Positions 41,181-53,600 of a stretch of 64,000 nucleotides of DNA are shown here, piece after piece. Positions within the stretch are counted from its first letter, which is position 1. Each line of letters opens with the position of its first letter. Below the pieces are notes generated by a model. That model ran no database searches. It was not told the DNA's origin and saw nothing but the letters and a program-made list of their open reading frames with translations. Source of the stretch: Gavia stellata (Eukaryota; Chordata; Aves; Gaviiformes; Gaviidae); NCBI RefSeq assembly GCF_030936135.1, contig NC_082604.1, positions 3,975,001 through 4,039,000 of the forward strand. The letters are read 5' to 3'. Made by a program: the position numbers and the translations under genes.

Positions 41181-44180
41181 CACTGACGAGAGCTTAAACG
41201 ATGGTTTGTGCAGCCTGCCTAGGCTTACTTGGTGTCAAAGAGTCTCTGACTTTGAAATGCTAGTGAACCAAGTCCTGATGTGAAAGGCTGGCTTGCAGCC
41301 TTTGGTGATTCATTGAAGTTTCTCAGCGGACTGTACAAAACTGATTTTACTTCCTTTTGCTTGCTTTTGCATTTATGCTCTATCAAACTCATTGAGCGAA
41401 TATTCTCAGTGCTTGCACTGTCCCCCTGTGTGGCTTACATCCACTTTCTGTACCATTAAATGTCTTGCAAGTCATCTTCCAGAGATGCTTTAGGGCTGAG
41501 ATACAATGTTAGCTTTCTAGCAGTATTTTTACCAACCACATTATTAAAGATGAGAGAAATGTGCACTGTCCATGAATTCCTTAACAAAGTTCCCTATATA
41601 CAACCCCAAACAGAGAACTGCTAGTTTAGACTGATCCTATATTTAATCAAGTTTCCTGTATGCAACAAAACTTCAAAAGAGGGTGCAGTAAAATTAAGGA
41701 GGAAATTATGGGGCAGCCTGCCCTGAGGAGCCTTTTCCAACATCCATCTCCCAGAGGTCGGTTTATGCTCTAAGAAATGAGATTGTATTCTGCAAACTTT
41801 GTTCTCTCTTGTTGATCTGGATATTCTCATTATCCATGTAAATGTCTAATCCTTTCCTGAATCTCACTTATATTTTGGCTGAAGTTAGTTGCATCAGCTA
41901 ATTACATTTTGCATGTAAAGTGACTGGTGTTTTCTTTTTCTCATTTTTGCTCTAAATCTGCTTTTCAGTGTCTCTGGTTTAAATTCTCCTGGAAAGTCTG
42001 AATGCAGGGCCCACGTTTTATTAATATAAACTTATGTTTCCCACTCCACGGACCAGAAAATGGAATTAAGAGCTTCCCACTTACAGCTTCATTAACAATG
42101 ATGTGCTTTTAACAGAGAAGAAAATGAGGGAGATGTTTTTGAGATGTCCATTCGTTTCCTTCCAGCAGGAGTGGGACTCCTGGTGAAAGCCTGCTGTAAG
42201 CGCGTTGTACTTCCATCCTGCTTCAGACTGCAGAGGCTGTGCAAACCGAGCTTGCCTGCTCTCTGTTTTAGGTTACCATTGATAACTGTAATGAGCCAAA
42301 GCAGCCTGCTTTGGAGAACAGTGTGGGCTGCACTCTGGCATTTCTGCAGAATCGTTCTATGTACAGGCCTCATTTTTGAACAGAGGTTGGTTTGTTTTTT
42401 TTTTCTTATTGACACCATCACTGTTACAGCCCCTACTTTTACAGATGGTCCAAAGGCTTTAACCAAACAGCTTTATATGTGGCCTCTAACACTTACAAAT
42501 AGGTTGGGTTAAAAGTAAAGCCTTCTTCTGTTTTGCTTCTGTAAACTGGTCTTGATTAAGATGTTGAAAGTAGTTAATTAAGACCACAGCTGATTTCACA
42601 GTTCTATCAGTGCTCTTACCTAATACCCGTCAGTGTGTTTGGCTCCATCAGTCGCAGCTGTCCCACCTTAGATGAGATTGCAAGAGGTGGTATGTTTGCT
42701 CTTTCTAAGCATTATGTGCTTTGCAGCTCAAGAAAGCCTGTGGCCATTTTCAGGTGTTTGTGGTCAGGATAATTTCTGTGTGATTTCAGCTTTGGGTTTG
42801 GGGGAGGGTTAGGCATTTGCACCTGGATTTCTGGGAAGGCTTTTCTAATGACTGCCCTGGTATTTTTATTAATTTTTTGGTGGCTTGAAAAGAACACACT
42901 GATACAGTAAGGTTGAGCGAATTGCTGGTAGTGAATATGCTGGTCTTGGAGAGCTGGTGTTCAGGAAATCCTTTAAAGGTGCTAAGAGGACGAGCGGGGA
43001 CAGTCTTCCAGTCTTGCTTCAAAGTGCGGCTTCCTCCACAGAGGTGTTTCGTTCAGTGTTCCTGGCTACTGGACCTGTAAGTACGGGACTAGCAAACTTA
43101 GAGGCCGGATTCCCTCTTTTTTTTTTCTTTTTTGCTTATGTGTCAACCTCGTGAGGTGCCTCTGTCACTGCCTCAGATTCATCTGCGGTGATGACTTCTG
43201 TAAGTGTATAACAAAATCACAGTGTGCTCTGCTGTGCAACAGGGAGGAGGCAAAATGGTTATTAAGTCTGTTCTTTTGCCTGGGCTTAGGAAGGCGCTTT
43301 CAGACATTGACCGTTTGTTTAGCCCATGCTGGATGTTTGCTCGTTTGCTCAGAGCACGAGCACTTTCTGCTGGTTCCCGTTCCTCCGCCCTTCCGTCAGC
43401 AGATGCTGGCTTCTGTCAGCAGAAGAGAGGTCTCTAGCTGGAACTGTTTGTCTTTCATCTTTCCTTTCTTCTGGTTCTGATGTTACGTTGATCTTCCACC
43501 AAGTCAGACCTGTAGCCTGCTAGTCATATTTACAGCTGGGGGAGAGCGATCCCATTTCCTGACCCTGTGCCTTTGATGTGGTGGGACTCCATGTATAGGA
43601 AGCTTGCCAGCTCCAGGGAGAGGGATGCGCTCTGGTAGCGACAGCATCTCTGAACCTGCTGCTTTTGAGCAGAGCTTTTGTCAAATCGGCGGCCTCTGTG
43701 CTTTAGCCGTCTGCGGATGGGACTGTTTTGGTGACAAACGCTTTCCCCTCGTTACGCCTTCATGAAATTCCAGCTGAAACACTCCGTACTGTCCGGTAGC
43801 TGCAGCTAATAGGGCATTAGAGAAACAAGTGCTTCAGGGCCGAGTTACCGTACGCTAACGGAGCCCCTGAGGAATGGCGCGGGGGAAGGCTGAGTCAGGC
43901 AAGAGCGTTTCTGTGCTGAAGAATGAAGAGTGGTGTTTGGCAGCCGGGGCCTGCTGCAGTGCTGAGGGAGCAGCGAGCCCCTGTGTAAGATGGAGCAGGT
44001 GCCAAGCAGGCCTGGTCTAGGGCGAGGAGGATCCCCAGGCATTTCCCGCAGTATTTCATTAAATCCCATGGAACAACTGGAGTGCTGGAAACAACCCCCG
44101 AGTCGGGGCTGGGAGGCGAGCTTTGGGGCTCACCTCAGCCGAGAGGTCTGAGCTGAAACCCTTTTCTCTGGCCCCGAACA
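41163..44180. other. SAG-DGKD intergenic region
   Basis: About 3 kb without a supported gene. GC content rises from about 43.4 kb toward the DGKD CpG island. The short open frames here have no recognisable product. Confidence 0.7.
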
Positions 44181-44299
44181 GCACGGGGGGTGCTTGGACC
44201 GAGCCGGGGCCAGCGTGAACCATGTTCGGGCGGCGGGGCTCGTGTCGGTTCCCCACGAGCGCTGAGGGGGGACCCGTGGGCCGGGCCGGGGAAGGCGGC

Positions 44300-44329
44300 C
44301 CGCCCCGCCCCGCCCCGCCCCGCCCCGCC
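44300..44329 (+). promoter_or_regulatory. DGKD: Tandem GC-box (SP1-type) array
   Basis: CCCGC repeats with a 5-bp period, about 130-160 bp before the DGKD start codon. They would serve as overlapping SP/KLF sites. Confidence 0.8.
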
Positions 44330-44364
44330 TCAGCCGTTCCCCTCCGGCCTGCGCGGGGCGCGGC

Positions 44365-44381
44365 CGCCGCCAGGGGGCGCC
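44365..44381 (+). promoter_or_regulatory. DGKD: CTCF-like motif in the DGKD promoter
   Basis: CGCCGCCAGGGGGCGCC contains the CCAGGGGGCGC core of the CTCF consensus. It lies 78 bp before the DGKD ATG. Motif evidence only. Confidence 0.6.
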
Positions 44382-44458
44382 GCTGCAGCGGGACCGGCGG
44401 CAGCAGAGCGCGGCGCGAGGGGGCGCCGGCCGCGCCGCGCCGCCCCGCACCGTGCAGC

Positions 44459-44617
44459 ATGGCGGCGGCGGGCGCCGCGCAGCCCCAGGCCGGGGCGGTC
44501 GCCGCCGCCGCCACCGCAGCGGCGGAGGAATCGTCGGACAGCGAGCCGGAGCAGGAGCCAGGCTCCCCGCAGAAACTCATCCGCAAAGTCTCTACGTCCG
44601 GGCAAATCCGCCAGAAG
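44459..44617 (+). CDS. DGKD: DGKD exon 1 (long-isoform N-terminus)
   Basis: ATG at 44459 in the context gcagcATGG, followed by an Ala-rich stretch and [20 protein letters not shown] up to QIRQK. The donor is gtgcgt at 44618. An in-frame ATG at 44222 is not preferred because the 79 codons between them are Arg/Pro/Ala-rich low-complexity sequence over the GC boxes. Confidence 0.93.
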
Positions 44618-47600
44618 GTGCGTGCGGGGGCCGCGGGCAGGGCCTCGGGCTCCGGCAGCGCTGCGGCCGGTTCTGCCTCCGCGTCTCCCTCAGCGCCGCC
44701 GCTGCCTCCTCCTCCCGCCCGGCACGGCCTGCGCCGCCGCCGCGGGGAGCGCCCGCCGGCTGCCCCAGCCCGCCCCTCTGGGAGTTGCCAGAGAGCCCCC
44801 CAAACCTCCCTCGGGGGCCCGCCGGGAACCCCCTCAAGCGCACCCCTTCGGGAGCTGCCGGCGGTTCCCCCACTCCCCACCCCGCTCCTCAGGGACTTGC
44901 TGGAGGCGCCCCCCACCCCCAGTCCCCCTCAGGGACCTGCCCGCGACCGCCTCGCACACACACCGCCCCTCAGGGACCTGCCGCCCATCGGCCCCCAACT
45001 CGCCCCTCAGGGACCTGCCGGCCATCGGCCCCCAACTCGCCCCTCAGGGATTTGCCGACGACCCCCCCCCAAACCGCCCCTCAGGGACTGGGCGATTTCC
45101 GCGCTTCACCTCCCTAACCGCCCCTTAGGGACTTGCCGGAGATCCCCCCCCATCCCCCACCGCACCAAACCGCCCCTCAGGGATGTGCCGGCGACCCCCA
45201 AACCACCCCTCAGAGACCTGCTGACAACACCCCCCCAACAGCTTTTCATGGACTTTCAAAACCCTAAATGCTCTTCAGGGATCCCGGTAACAAACTGTTT
45301 CCCAGGTGCCTGTCAACAGCTGCCCCCTAAATGCCCTTCAGGGTCTGCCAACGACCCCCTAATTGCCCCTAGGGCCTCCTGGAATTGCCCCCAACCACCC
45401 AACAGGTACCATCCCCAAACTGCTTCTCTGAAGCCACCCCAATTCACCCTCCCCGGCAGCCCAACTTAGACCACCTTCTTCCCAGTGCCTGGGTTCTGAC
45501 CTGCTAGGGACCTTCTCCAGCCTAATGGTGATCAGTGTGCCCAGGCTCAGCAGGACCCTGTCTTACCTCCTTCATTCCTTACTCTGTCCCCCTGTAGTAT
45601 TTTCTTGGAGTCATGGAAGTCAGATTTGAGATCCTGCCCACCAGCACTGCCCCCCATTATCTGATATTTGAGCTCTAAGGACCTCCTACCCCCTGAGCTG
45701 CATCTCCCCTTTTTTCCCTGTATCAGAGTTGCTGGGGGCTCCCTCCTCACCTTCCTGTGCCTTCCCTGAGGGCCCCTGAACAGCCATATCTCCCAGTCAT
45801 ATTGTGCCCTCCCCCATTATCACCTTCCTAAACCCCCCTCCTGTGGCCCTGTTGGACATGGCACAAGTCATTGTCTCATATTCACAGCTCTGTGCTCTGA
45901 AAGGTGCAGCCGCCGCTGTTATCCCCTACAGTCAGTGTGTGCCTCCCTCAGCATCTTCTCATCCTTTTCATGGTTGCATCCCAATTTTCCCCATCTTGTA
46001 CTGTGCTGTTTTTTTCTTTCTGTAGCCATACAGCAATGTTTAACCTCCTGTCTGGTCAAATAGTGATCTTATGGCTGGTGTTAGTCTTTCTTCCCAGCTT
46101 TTTCTGCCCTGCTTCGCCTCTCTGGTCAGGTAACAATCCTTTCTACCCTGATTCCCTTGGCGCAGTCAGATTTTACCCCTTTGTGTCTCGTTCTGGAACA
46201 ATAATGCCATTTTTAGGGGCAGTAACAGTATTCTGCAACTACAAATGTAGTTCCTCTGTATTGTTACTGCAAGAGAAGATGCGAAGATTTCCTTCAGCCT
46301 TAGGCTAGGAGCCACCCATAGGGAGTTGCCCTCTTCTGTACTATTTTTACTGTAGCTGCGTGATTTTTCTTTGTAGCCGTTGAAGTCCTGTATAACTCTT
46401 GGATTGTTGTGTGATATGTTTCTGCTTAGAAATATCAGGTTAGTTGTTACTCTGTCATCACCTTCCCCTTGTCTCTGAAGCATGGGCAAGCACAGTTGCT
46501 GCTGCGTGGATGCAGGAGTCTTGCTCAGTGCTGATGCTGCTAGCTCAGTGTGGCTTATCTTGCATTCATAGCAAAGGAGAGCGAATGTCTCTGCATGACG
46601 TGGTCTCTGAAGCATTATTCATAGGGATCTTTTTTTCTGCTGGCTAGTTTGCCCTGCTTTCAAACACGTATGTATCATCATTCTGCTGCTCGTCGTCGTT
46701 TTGCTACATTGGTCCCAGTTCCGAAAACCCCCATGACAAAGCACGTGAGGACCGTGCGCTCGCTTCATTACGCATGGCGGGGCTGCTTCCTCCACCTGCG
46801 AAGTGCTGCTGACACTGTCACTCCTTGAGTTAAGACACCGAGGGTCTGGGCTGTGTGAGTGAGATGGTTCTTTCGGCCACAACAGGAAACGGTGAAGCTC
46901 ACTAAATGGGTTGATGTATCACCCAGATCTTAGTCACGCTGTAGCACCAGGTGACCTGATCTAGTCTGTTAATCTGCTATGAAAAAAATAAGCTTTTTGA
47001 GATCTTTTCCCTAACACAGGGTGCTGAATTTCAGAAATTTGTCTTGCTGGAGATTGGATGAACCTTGTGGTTTCTTAATACCACTTGTGGCAGGGGTCCC
47101 AGGTGAGAAGGGAGGAAGGATGCCACAATCAGACTTTAATATCTACATGGTGGTGTCTGTGATAAGAGCTAGGACACTGACTTTCTCAGTGCTAGAGTGG
47201 GAACTCTTGCTTACAGCAGGGTGTTAGAGGTACTAAGGTAAAAGGTACATTGGATTTTACTTTCATTTGAATATAGCAAAACATGTCCCCGTGTCCCTAC
47301 TTAATCATTTGTCCTGTTTTACATCACTTCCTGCGTCAGCATGGCTGGAAAAAGCCTAAACCAGCCACTTGTACTATGCAAACATAAACATGTTAAGAAC
47401 AGGGATTATAAACAGATATTGTCTACAGCTATTAAGCCTCCTATGTATTAATCTGCAGAAGACCTTCGACTAAACAGTGTCAAATTTTCCAAGTAAGCTC
47501 AGGTATTATGTTATCAAGGATTGATTTGTTCTGTTGCTTGTTGATGTTTCTTTGTTTCGTCATCATCTTCTCTGCATGCTGCTGCATGTGTACTTTTTCC

Positions 47601-50600
47601 TTGCCTTGAGGGCAAGGAGCAAAGACAACTTTGTGAGTAATCATAGTTCTGATGAGACTTTGAGGAGCTTGCTTCCTCTGTAAAGCCAGACCTAATTTTG
47701 AATTTGTCTATTGAATGACAGAGTGCAGACTACCATGAGCTGTAGAAGCTGTTGGACAGGTCCGTCAGAGTGACAGTAAGAGATGCAGGTAGACTTTTAC
47801 TATGCCCTGAGGATATAAGTCTCTTCTTACCACATCTTTTGCTGTAGTTGGCTCAAGACTATGCCTGTAAGTACAGTTAAATCACCATGGAAGCTTACTG
47901 TTATCACAGCTTGAGTGCAAAGTCTGCTTAGCCATGGAGTTCCTCTGAATTTACTTGTTTGTTGCAGTCACAAACACTTCGAAGATACATTTTCCTTCCT
48001 CTGGTCCTGTCATCTGTTTTCCCAAGAAACGCTGTGAAATAAAGCTGCTTGCTTACAAGACCATAAAACTTCAGTGAAGTTGTTTCTGAGCCCACAGGTT
48101 GCCCAGCTGCCTTTGACTGAAATATGTTGGTGTGGTAATACTGTGGGACACGTAGAATTGTTGGATGTATAGGTACTGTGACTTTGACATGCAGTATCTG
48201 AAGGCAAATCACAGGTAACATATGTTTAGCTGAAAAATCTGTCCCTGGTGAAGATAGTGGGCAGGGGAAGGGGGAATACAAAGCTAAGGGTTTGGAAAGT
48301 GAAGTACTGTGTTTTAATGTACTTATTTGTTTTTAGCTAGAAAGAATTTTTGAGGAAGAGAAGTATGTTTAGCAGTCTTAATGATTATTGTTCTGAGGAA
48401 AGAAGAAAACCTGGTATGATCAGGTATAGCTGGTCGTACAACTGCTGTTGTCTCAGCTGGCAAAGAAGTAGAGGCTGCATAGAATGCTTGATCAGCCATT
48501 TTGAGACTTGTCGGACTTGTACCAGCATCAAGCTTCATAGTACACTGCTTTTAGCCCCTCTCCTGGTCTCGGGCTGCCGTTGGTGCTGCTAGAGAAACTG
48601 TTGGTCAGATAAGATGAAGTATTTTTAAATGGATGGGAATTAGGAAAGAGATTAAATAAAATAAGAGGAGGAGGATGTCTGTGAAGAGAGGCAACAGCAG
48701 GAGCCTCGCACCCACCTTTAAGGCAGTGTTGAGGACTCAGCTGGAATCAGCTGAAGTGGTAATACCATCTCAGTTGTCAGCTGGCGTGGATGAAGCCACA
48801 GTAATATCAAAAGTGGTCCTGGGAGATGAGGGTGCGAAACAGAGGAGCACAGCACCTTTCAGGGGTGCTGACAGTAAAGCATGCTTCTTCCTTTGCACTT
48901 GACCTTTCATTGTAAGCGTCATGTTACAAGCCTCAGAAAGCAAGAGGGTGGATGAATAGGCCGTCGTCTTATTTCATTCATCAGTTAGGTGTGATTTCCA
49001 GCCTGCCAGCTTTGGTATGTTGAGATCTCAGTTTGTTTACCAGACAGGATTTCAGCAACGTCCTTGGATGGCATCAGGAGCACTTCTTGTTTAGACTAAT
49101 TCAGTCTAACTTCTGTTTACTTTCATGAGCATTTTCGCTGTAATATTTTCATATTTATAACCATTTATCATTGCCTTGAACTTTTTAAGACGAGTTTGCA
49201 GTATATATTTCAACGGAGTTGCAAACAGAGCGAGCAGCTCTCCAAACTTTCTGGGATATTGGAAGCTGTCTAGCTCCAGTAGCAGAGAGATGTCAGGTTA
49301 ATTTAGACTATGAAAAGCAAGATAAGTTAACTGGTACCAAGCATTGTGCTGCGGTGGACAGACTTTGTTCAGTATCTGAACTAGTGAGTTTCTGATTTCT
49401 GTGCTGTGTAGCAGCCTGTGGTATAGATAACTTACGCGCTATGGGAGGTTGTGATTCTCTTTCTGATTAGTAGCTTTGAGGTTTGGGAGCCACCCTGAAG
49501 CGTACAGGCAAGAAAAAACAGGAGGAAGCAAAATGTTTCTCCTCGTTTTTTGTGCAAGTTTCCAGAGCAGACTAAACTGAGTTCTCTAACATATGGTAGG
49601 CAGCGTGAGCAACTGAAGAAAGCTCATTTTGTTTCTTCTTGTACTGCCTAATAGATAAAATGTCCTTTTCATGGGTAAAGAAGTGTTATTTTTATTTCTG
49701 GAGGGCAAATGTTTTAAGGTTTTCTGAGATGAGATTAGAGTGAGGAAATGGAGAAATTTATTAGTTTGATACAAGTATTGAAAGAAGTATTATGATAAGA
49801 AGCAATGCATTTCAGTAAAGAGACAATGTAAAAGAAAGATGCAACAAATGAGGAGGGAATTTTCAGGAATTTATGGCTTAATTTACATTCTGTTTGTGGC
49901 ATCTTCCACTAAAACATATTAAAACGTCTGTCTGGTTTTGTTATGCTGCCTTCTAAGAGGGTGTCTAAAAGAGGACATTTTAGGAGCTTCACATGTGATA
50001 TATTGTAGTGGCTCATGCTTTAGTCCAGATAGAAACTGGGAACTCTTCAATTAAAAGAGAGGTAATTGTTGCAAAAGAGAAGTTCTTGTGATTGAATCCC
50101 AACCGAACATCTTGAACACAGGTTTAAGGGCATGAATTTTCTTGGATTAACACCACAAACAGACTAGTGCCTTCTCTGAGCACTGAGGAAAAAGGTAGGA
50201 TTTTAGGCCATGGTACATGGCTGTAAGAATGTTTCTGTCCCTTAACTCAGTCTACGTTATGTTTTGCGTGCTCTTCAGGCTCATCTGTTCTGACAAAATT
50301 TGGGAAGCCTCCCAACACTGTGTTACCGCTGGTGTACTGTAAGTTTGCCTCACTGCTGGAGAGTTTTGGATGCTATGTGAAAGCAACAGCTGTTACTTCC
50401 TTTAAAAAAAAAAAAAAAAAACCCCAACAAAAAAACCCCAACAAAAAAGCAAGCACAAAACCACACACACTTGTAGCTTTTCTCATTCCTTCTAACTATA
50501 GTTCAGGTTCCAGGAACTAAAGAGCTAACATTAAACTTTTGCATGTTTTGAGAACATGGATTTACTTAGACCACATTGCTAAAAAGTACATTGCCAGGCT

Positions 50601-53600
50601 AGTAATTGTTCTCTCAAATAAAATTAGAGACAAAATAAAATGGGTATTAAAGGGTTTTTTCTTTTTTTAAATAAAACTAAGTCAGATATTTAGAGTATTT
50701 CCCCCTACCCAAAACCTGCTGTTAGAAAAAAAATCATTTATACTTGACTTTGGAGGAGTACTGGATTCTAAATGAAAACTATAGATGAAAACTGTAAAAT
50801 GTCTATCTCCAGATTACCTGATTAGAAAATCCAGTATGCCATGTAAGACACTGCATAACTTTACCTTCTTTTATTACAAATCCAATGTGATTCTTTCTAA
50901 AATAGCAGATACACCTGCATAGAGAAGGGCAACGAAGCTGGTGAGGGGTCTGGAGCACAAGTCTGATGAGGAGCGGCTGAGGGAACTGGGGTTGTTCAAT
51001 CTGGAGAAGAGGAGGCTGAGGGGAGACCTTATCGCTCTCTACCATTACCTGAGAGGGGGTTGCAGAGAGGTGGGTGTTGGTCTCTTCTCCCATGTAACTA
51101 GCGATAGAACAAGAGGAAATGGCCTCAAGTTGCACCAGGGGAGATTTAGGCTGGATATTAGGAAAAATTTCTTTACGGAGAGAGTGGTGAAGCACTGGAA
51201 CAGGCTGCCCAGGGAAGTGGTGGAGTCACCATCGCTGGAGGTGTTCAAGGAAGGTGTGGACAAGGCATTGTGGGACATGGTTTAATGGGCATGGTGGCGT
51301 TGGGTTGATGGTTGGACTTGACGATCTTACAGGTCTTTCCAATCTTAATGATTCTGTGAGATAAGGAGAGGTTTTTGTATTCCCTAGTTCCTTGAAAGCT
51401 TGAGGTTTACACTGGATAGTGTCACAGCAGCAGCAGCAATTTCACAGCAAAATACTGTCCAGGTGAAAAGCATCTTCCTCTTGGAATATGTTTTTTCAAG
51501 GTTTCAAATATGCAAACCATTATTTAAAGGAATTTTTATTAACTCTCCACTTAAACCCTTTGTTCCCTGCTTTTTCCCCACTAAGTGGTTATTGCTTCTT
51601 GTTTCACTAAGAATTTATCTAAGTGTCTCCTAAAGAAAGAAGATGCTTCTGTTTGGTTCTGCAGTCCTGCAGAGCAATTATCCAGGGACAGTTCAGCTTC
51701 AGGCAGACAAATAGCTGAGGCAGCAGCAGTGATCCGCATCAGCTGCCATCTTTCGTGGTCCCTTCTCACACAAGCACTCTGGAAAGCAATGAGCTTACTG
51801 TGCGTGCCCGGTTCAGTAGTGCTGCACCTCCGCAGAAGCGGAAGCCCACACGTGGACAGGAAAGCAGTTATACAGAGGAGGAGGTCCAAAGCCTGCTGCC
51901 CTCCTTTCATCCAGAGAGGAAAAAGGTGGCTTGCCTGGCTTAAAGATTACCACTGCTGAGTTAGGTCATTGATTAATGTGGGATTACTCCATTTTTATTT
52001 CCTCCCAGTCTCATTGCTAAGTTGGAAAGTTTTACATCTGATACCTATTCTGATGTTGTGGTTTGGTTTTTTTGAAAAAGGCAACGCCGTCTTGATTGCA
52101 TAATGTTTTGCATCAAGGACATTGTATTTGAGTCTTGCAAGTTTTAATATATTTAGCCATGTCATATTCTAGTGGGGAGAGGTGATACCACCTCCATTTC
52201 CCATACGGGGAGTTGAGATACGTACTTCTTGTACCGAATGTACAAAGCCGCACTGGGCATCCCCAGGGGAGCTGGCAACTGAGGCAGGTCTTGCAAGCTC
52301 CAGGATAATGTCTTGATCCGTGGGACAGCCGCCTTCGCTGGTTCTTGAAAGACAAAAGTGTGGCTCATAAAATAGGGAGGGTGTGTTGCCTGCTTTGCAA
52401 ACTGCTCTCTGCCGAGGCAGGTCAGAGCACTCTTTTAGAACGTGTATATCTGTCGCTGAGGTTTCATTAAAAATCAGTATTCTGGGAACTCACGCCAGCC
52501 CCTTCTGTTCTGTTTAGCTGAAAGTTAACAAAACGGTGTTCCCAGGGCTCTGCTAATCTTCCTTGTTGTTACTGGTGCTGATCAAGATGTCTTGGCATGG
52601 TCAAAGGTATTTGCAGGACATTAAAACAGGGAAAATGGAAAAACAAATTAAAAACTTTGGAGTATCCTTTAAAAACTATGTTAAATGGATGAGGAAAAAA
52701 AAACTTAAAAGCATAGGTTGTTTGATACATAAATATGGAAAATCTGATAACGACAATTGTTACAGATGAGATAAAAATAAATTCAAAGATACCTTAAGTA
52801 TTAATTAAATGGCCGAAGGCCAAAAGTTGCTTTCTGCTCTCAACAGTGTAATCCTATTGGAATACCAATTGGAGTAAAAGGATCAGGATTTGGCCCTGCA
52901 TCTACCAGCCACTACCAAATAAGGCTCCTTGCAGAATTCAGTAGCAGAGTTGATGTCAATCCAGACACAGTGGGAGGAAGCTGTCGTTCTCTCAGCCTCC
53001 TCAACACAAGGGCAAAGGATTCAGTTTTCTTCCTCAAGGTATAACTTTCACTTTCCCATGTCCTGAAGTTCTCATACCAGTACTTTCTGCTGGCTTTTCC
53101 TTCCTACTTGGCCAAGATCTCCATGACATTTAGCAGTATGGGAAGGATGGGGTGGTTATGATTGTGAGGATGAGATCCGCAGCTGTATTCTGGATGTGCT
53201 TTCCCTTACGTTTGTTATTCTTGTAATAGCACCTTCCCAGGCTGATACTCTCGTATCAAATGGCCCTGACATGCCGCTATGGTAAGTGCCTGGCTCATTC
53301 TGCCTGCTGGTGAAGTGGATGGGGGGGCTTAGATGGGCAACAGTGCTTTTTGGTAATAACTTGTCTCTCTCTGAGTGAATAAAAGTGTTATTTAAGCCCT
53401 AGTGATACAGGCTGTAGAATTAGAAGATTCCGTGTCCAACGCTGTGATTCACAGTGAGGTTATATTGCTGCATTTCAGCAGCAGAGCGGTGTGCTTCTGC
53501 GTTAATATGGGGGATTCTGTGGTGCTGGTGCATAGCTGTGTGACAGGCATATCTCAGAGCTGAAGGTTTCACAGCAGGTAATGTGTTTTGACATTTTTTG

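Larger units (their letters stand above)
44180..45100. promoter_or_regulatory. DGKD: DGKD CpG-island promoter
   Basis: A sharp rise to very GC- and CpG-rich sequence around DGKD exon 1. It includes a tandem array of GC boxes (CGCCC repeats, 44300-44329) and a CTCF-like core upstream of the ATG at 44459. There is no TATA box, as usual for housekeeping promoters. Confidence 0.85.

Noticed and set aside
44059..44916. 285-codon minus-strand open frame over the DGKD promoter
   Set aside because: GC-rich sequence with few stop codons; low-complexity Arg/Pro/Ala composition; antisense to a clear exon.
44190..45469. Long open frames of 221-415 codons in all three plus frames
   Set aside because: They run through the DGKD donor into the GC-rich minisatellite and are by-products of stop-poor repeats. 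Only 44459-44617 is supported as coding.
50803..51195. 130-codon minus-strand open frame
   Set aside because: It is the reverse complement of the CR1 fragment and its flank.
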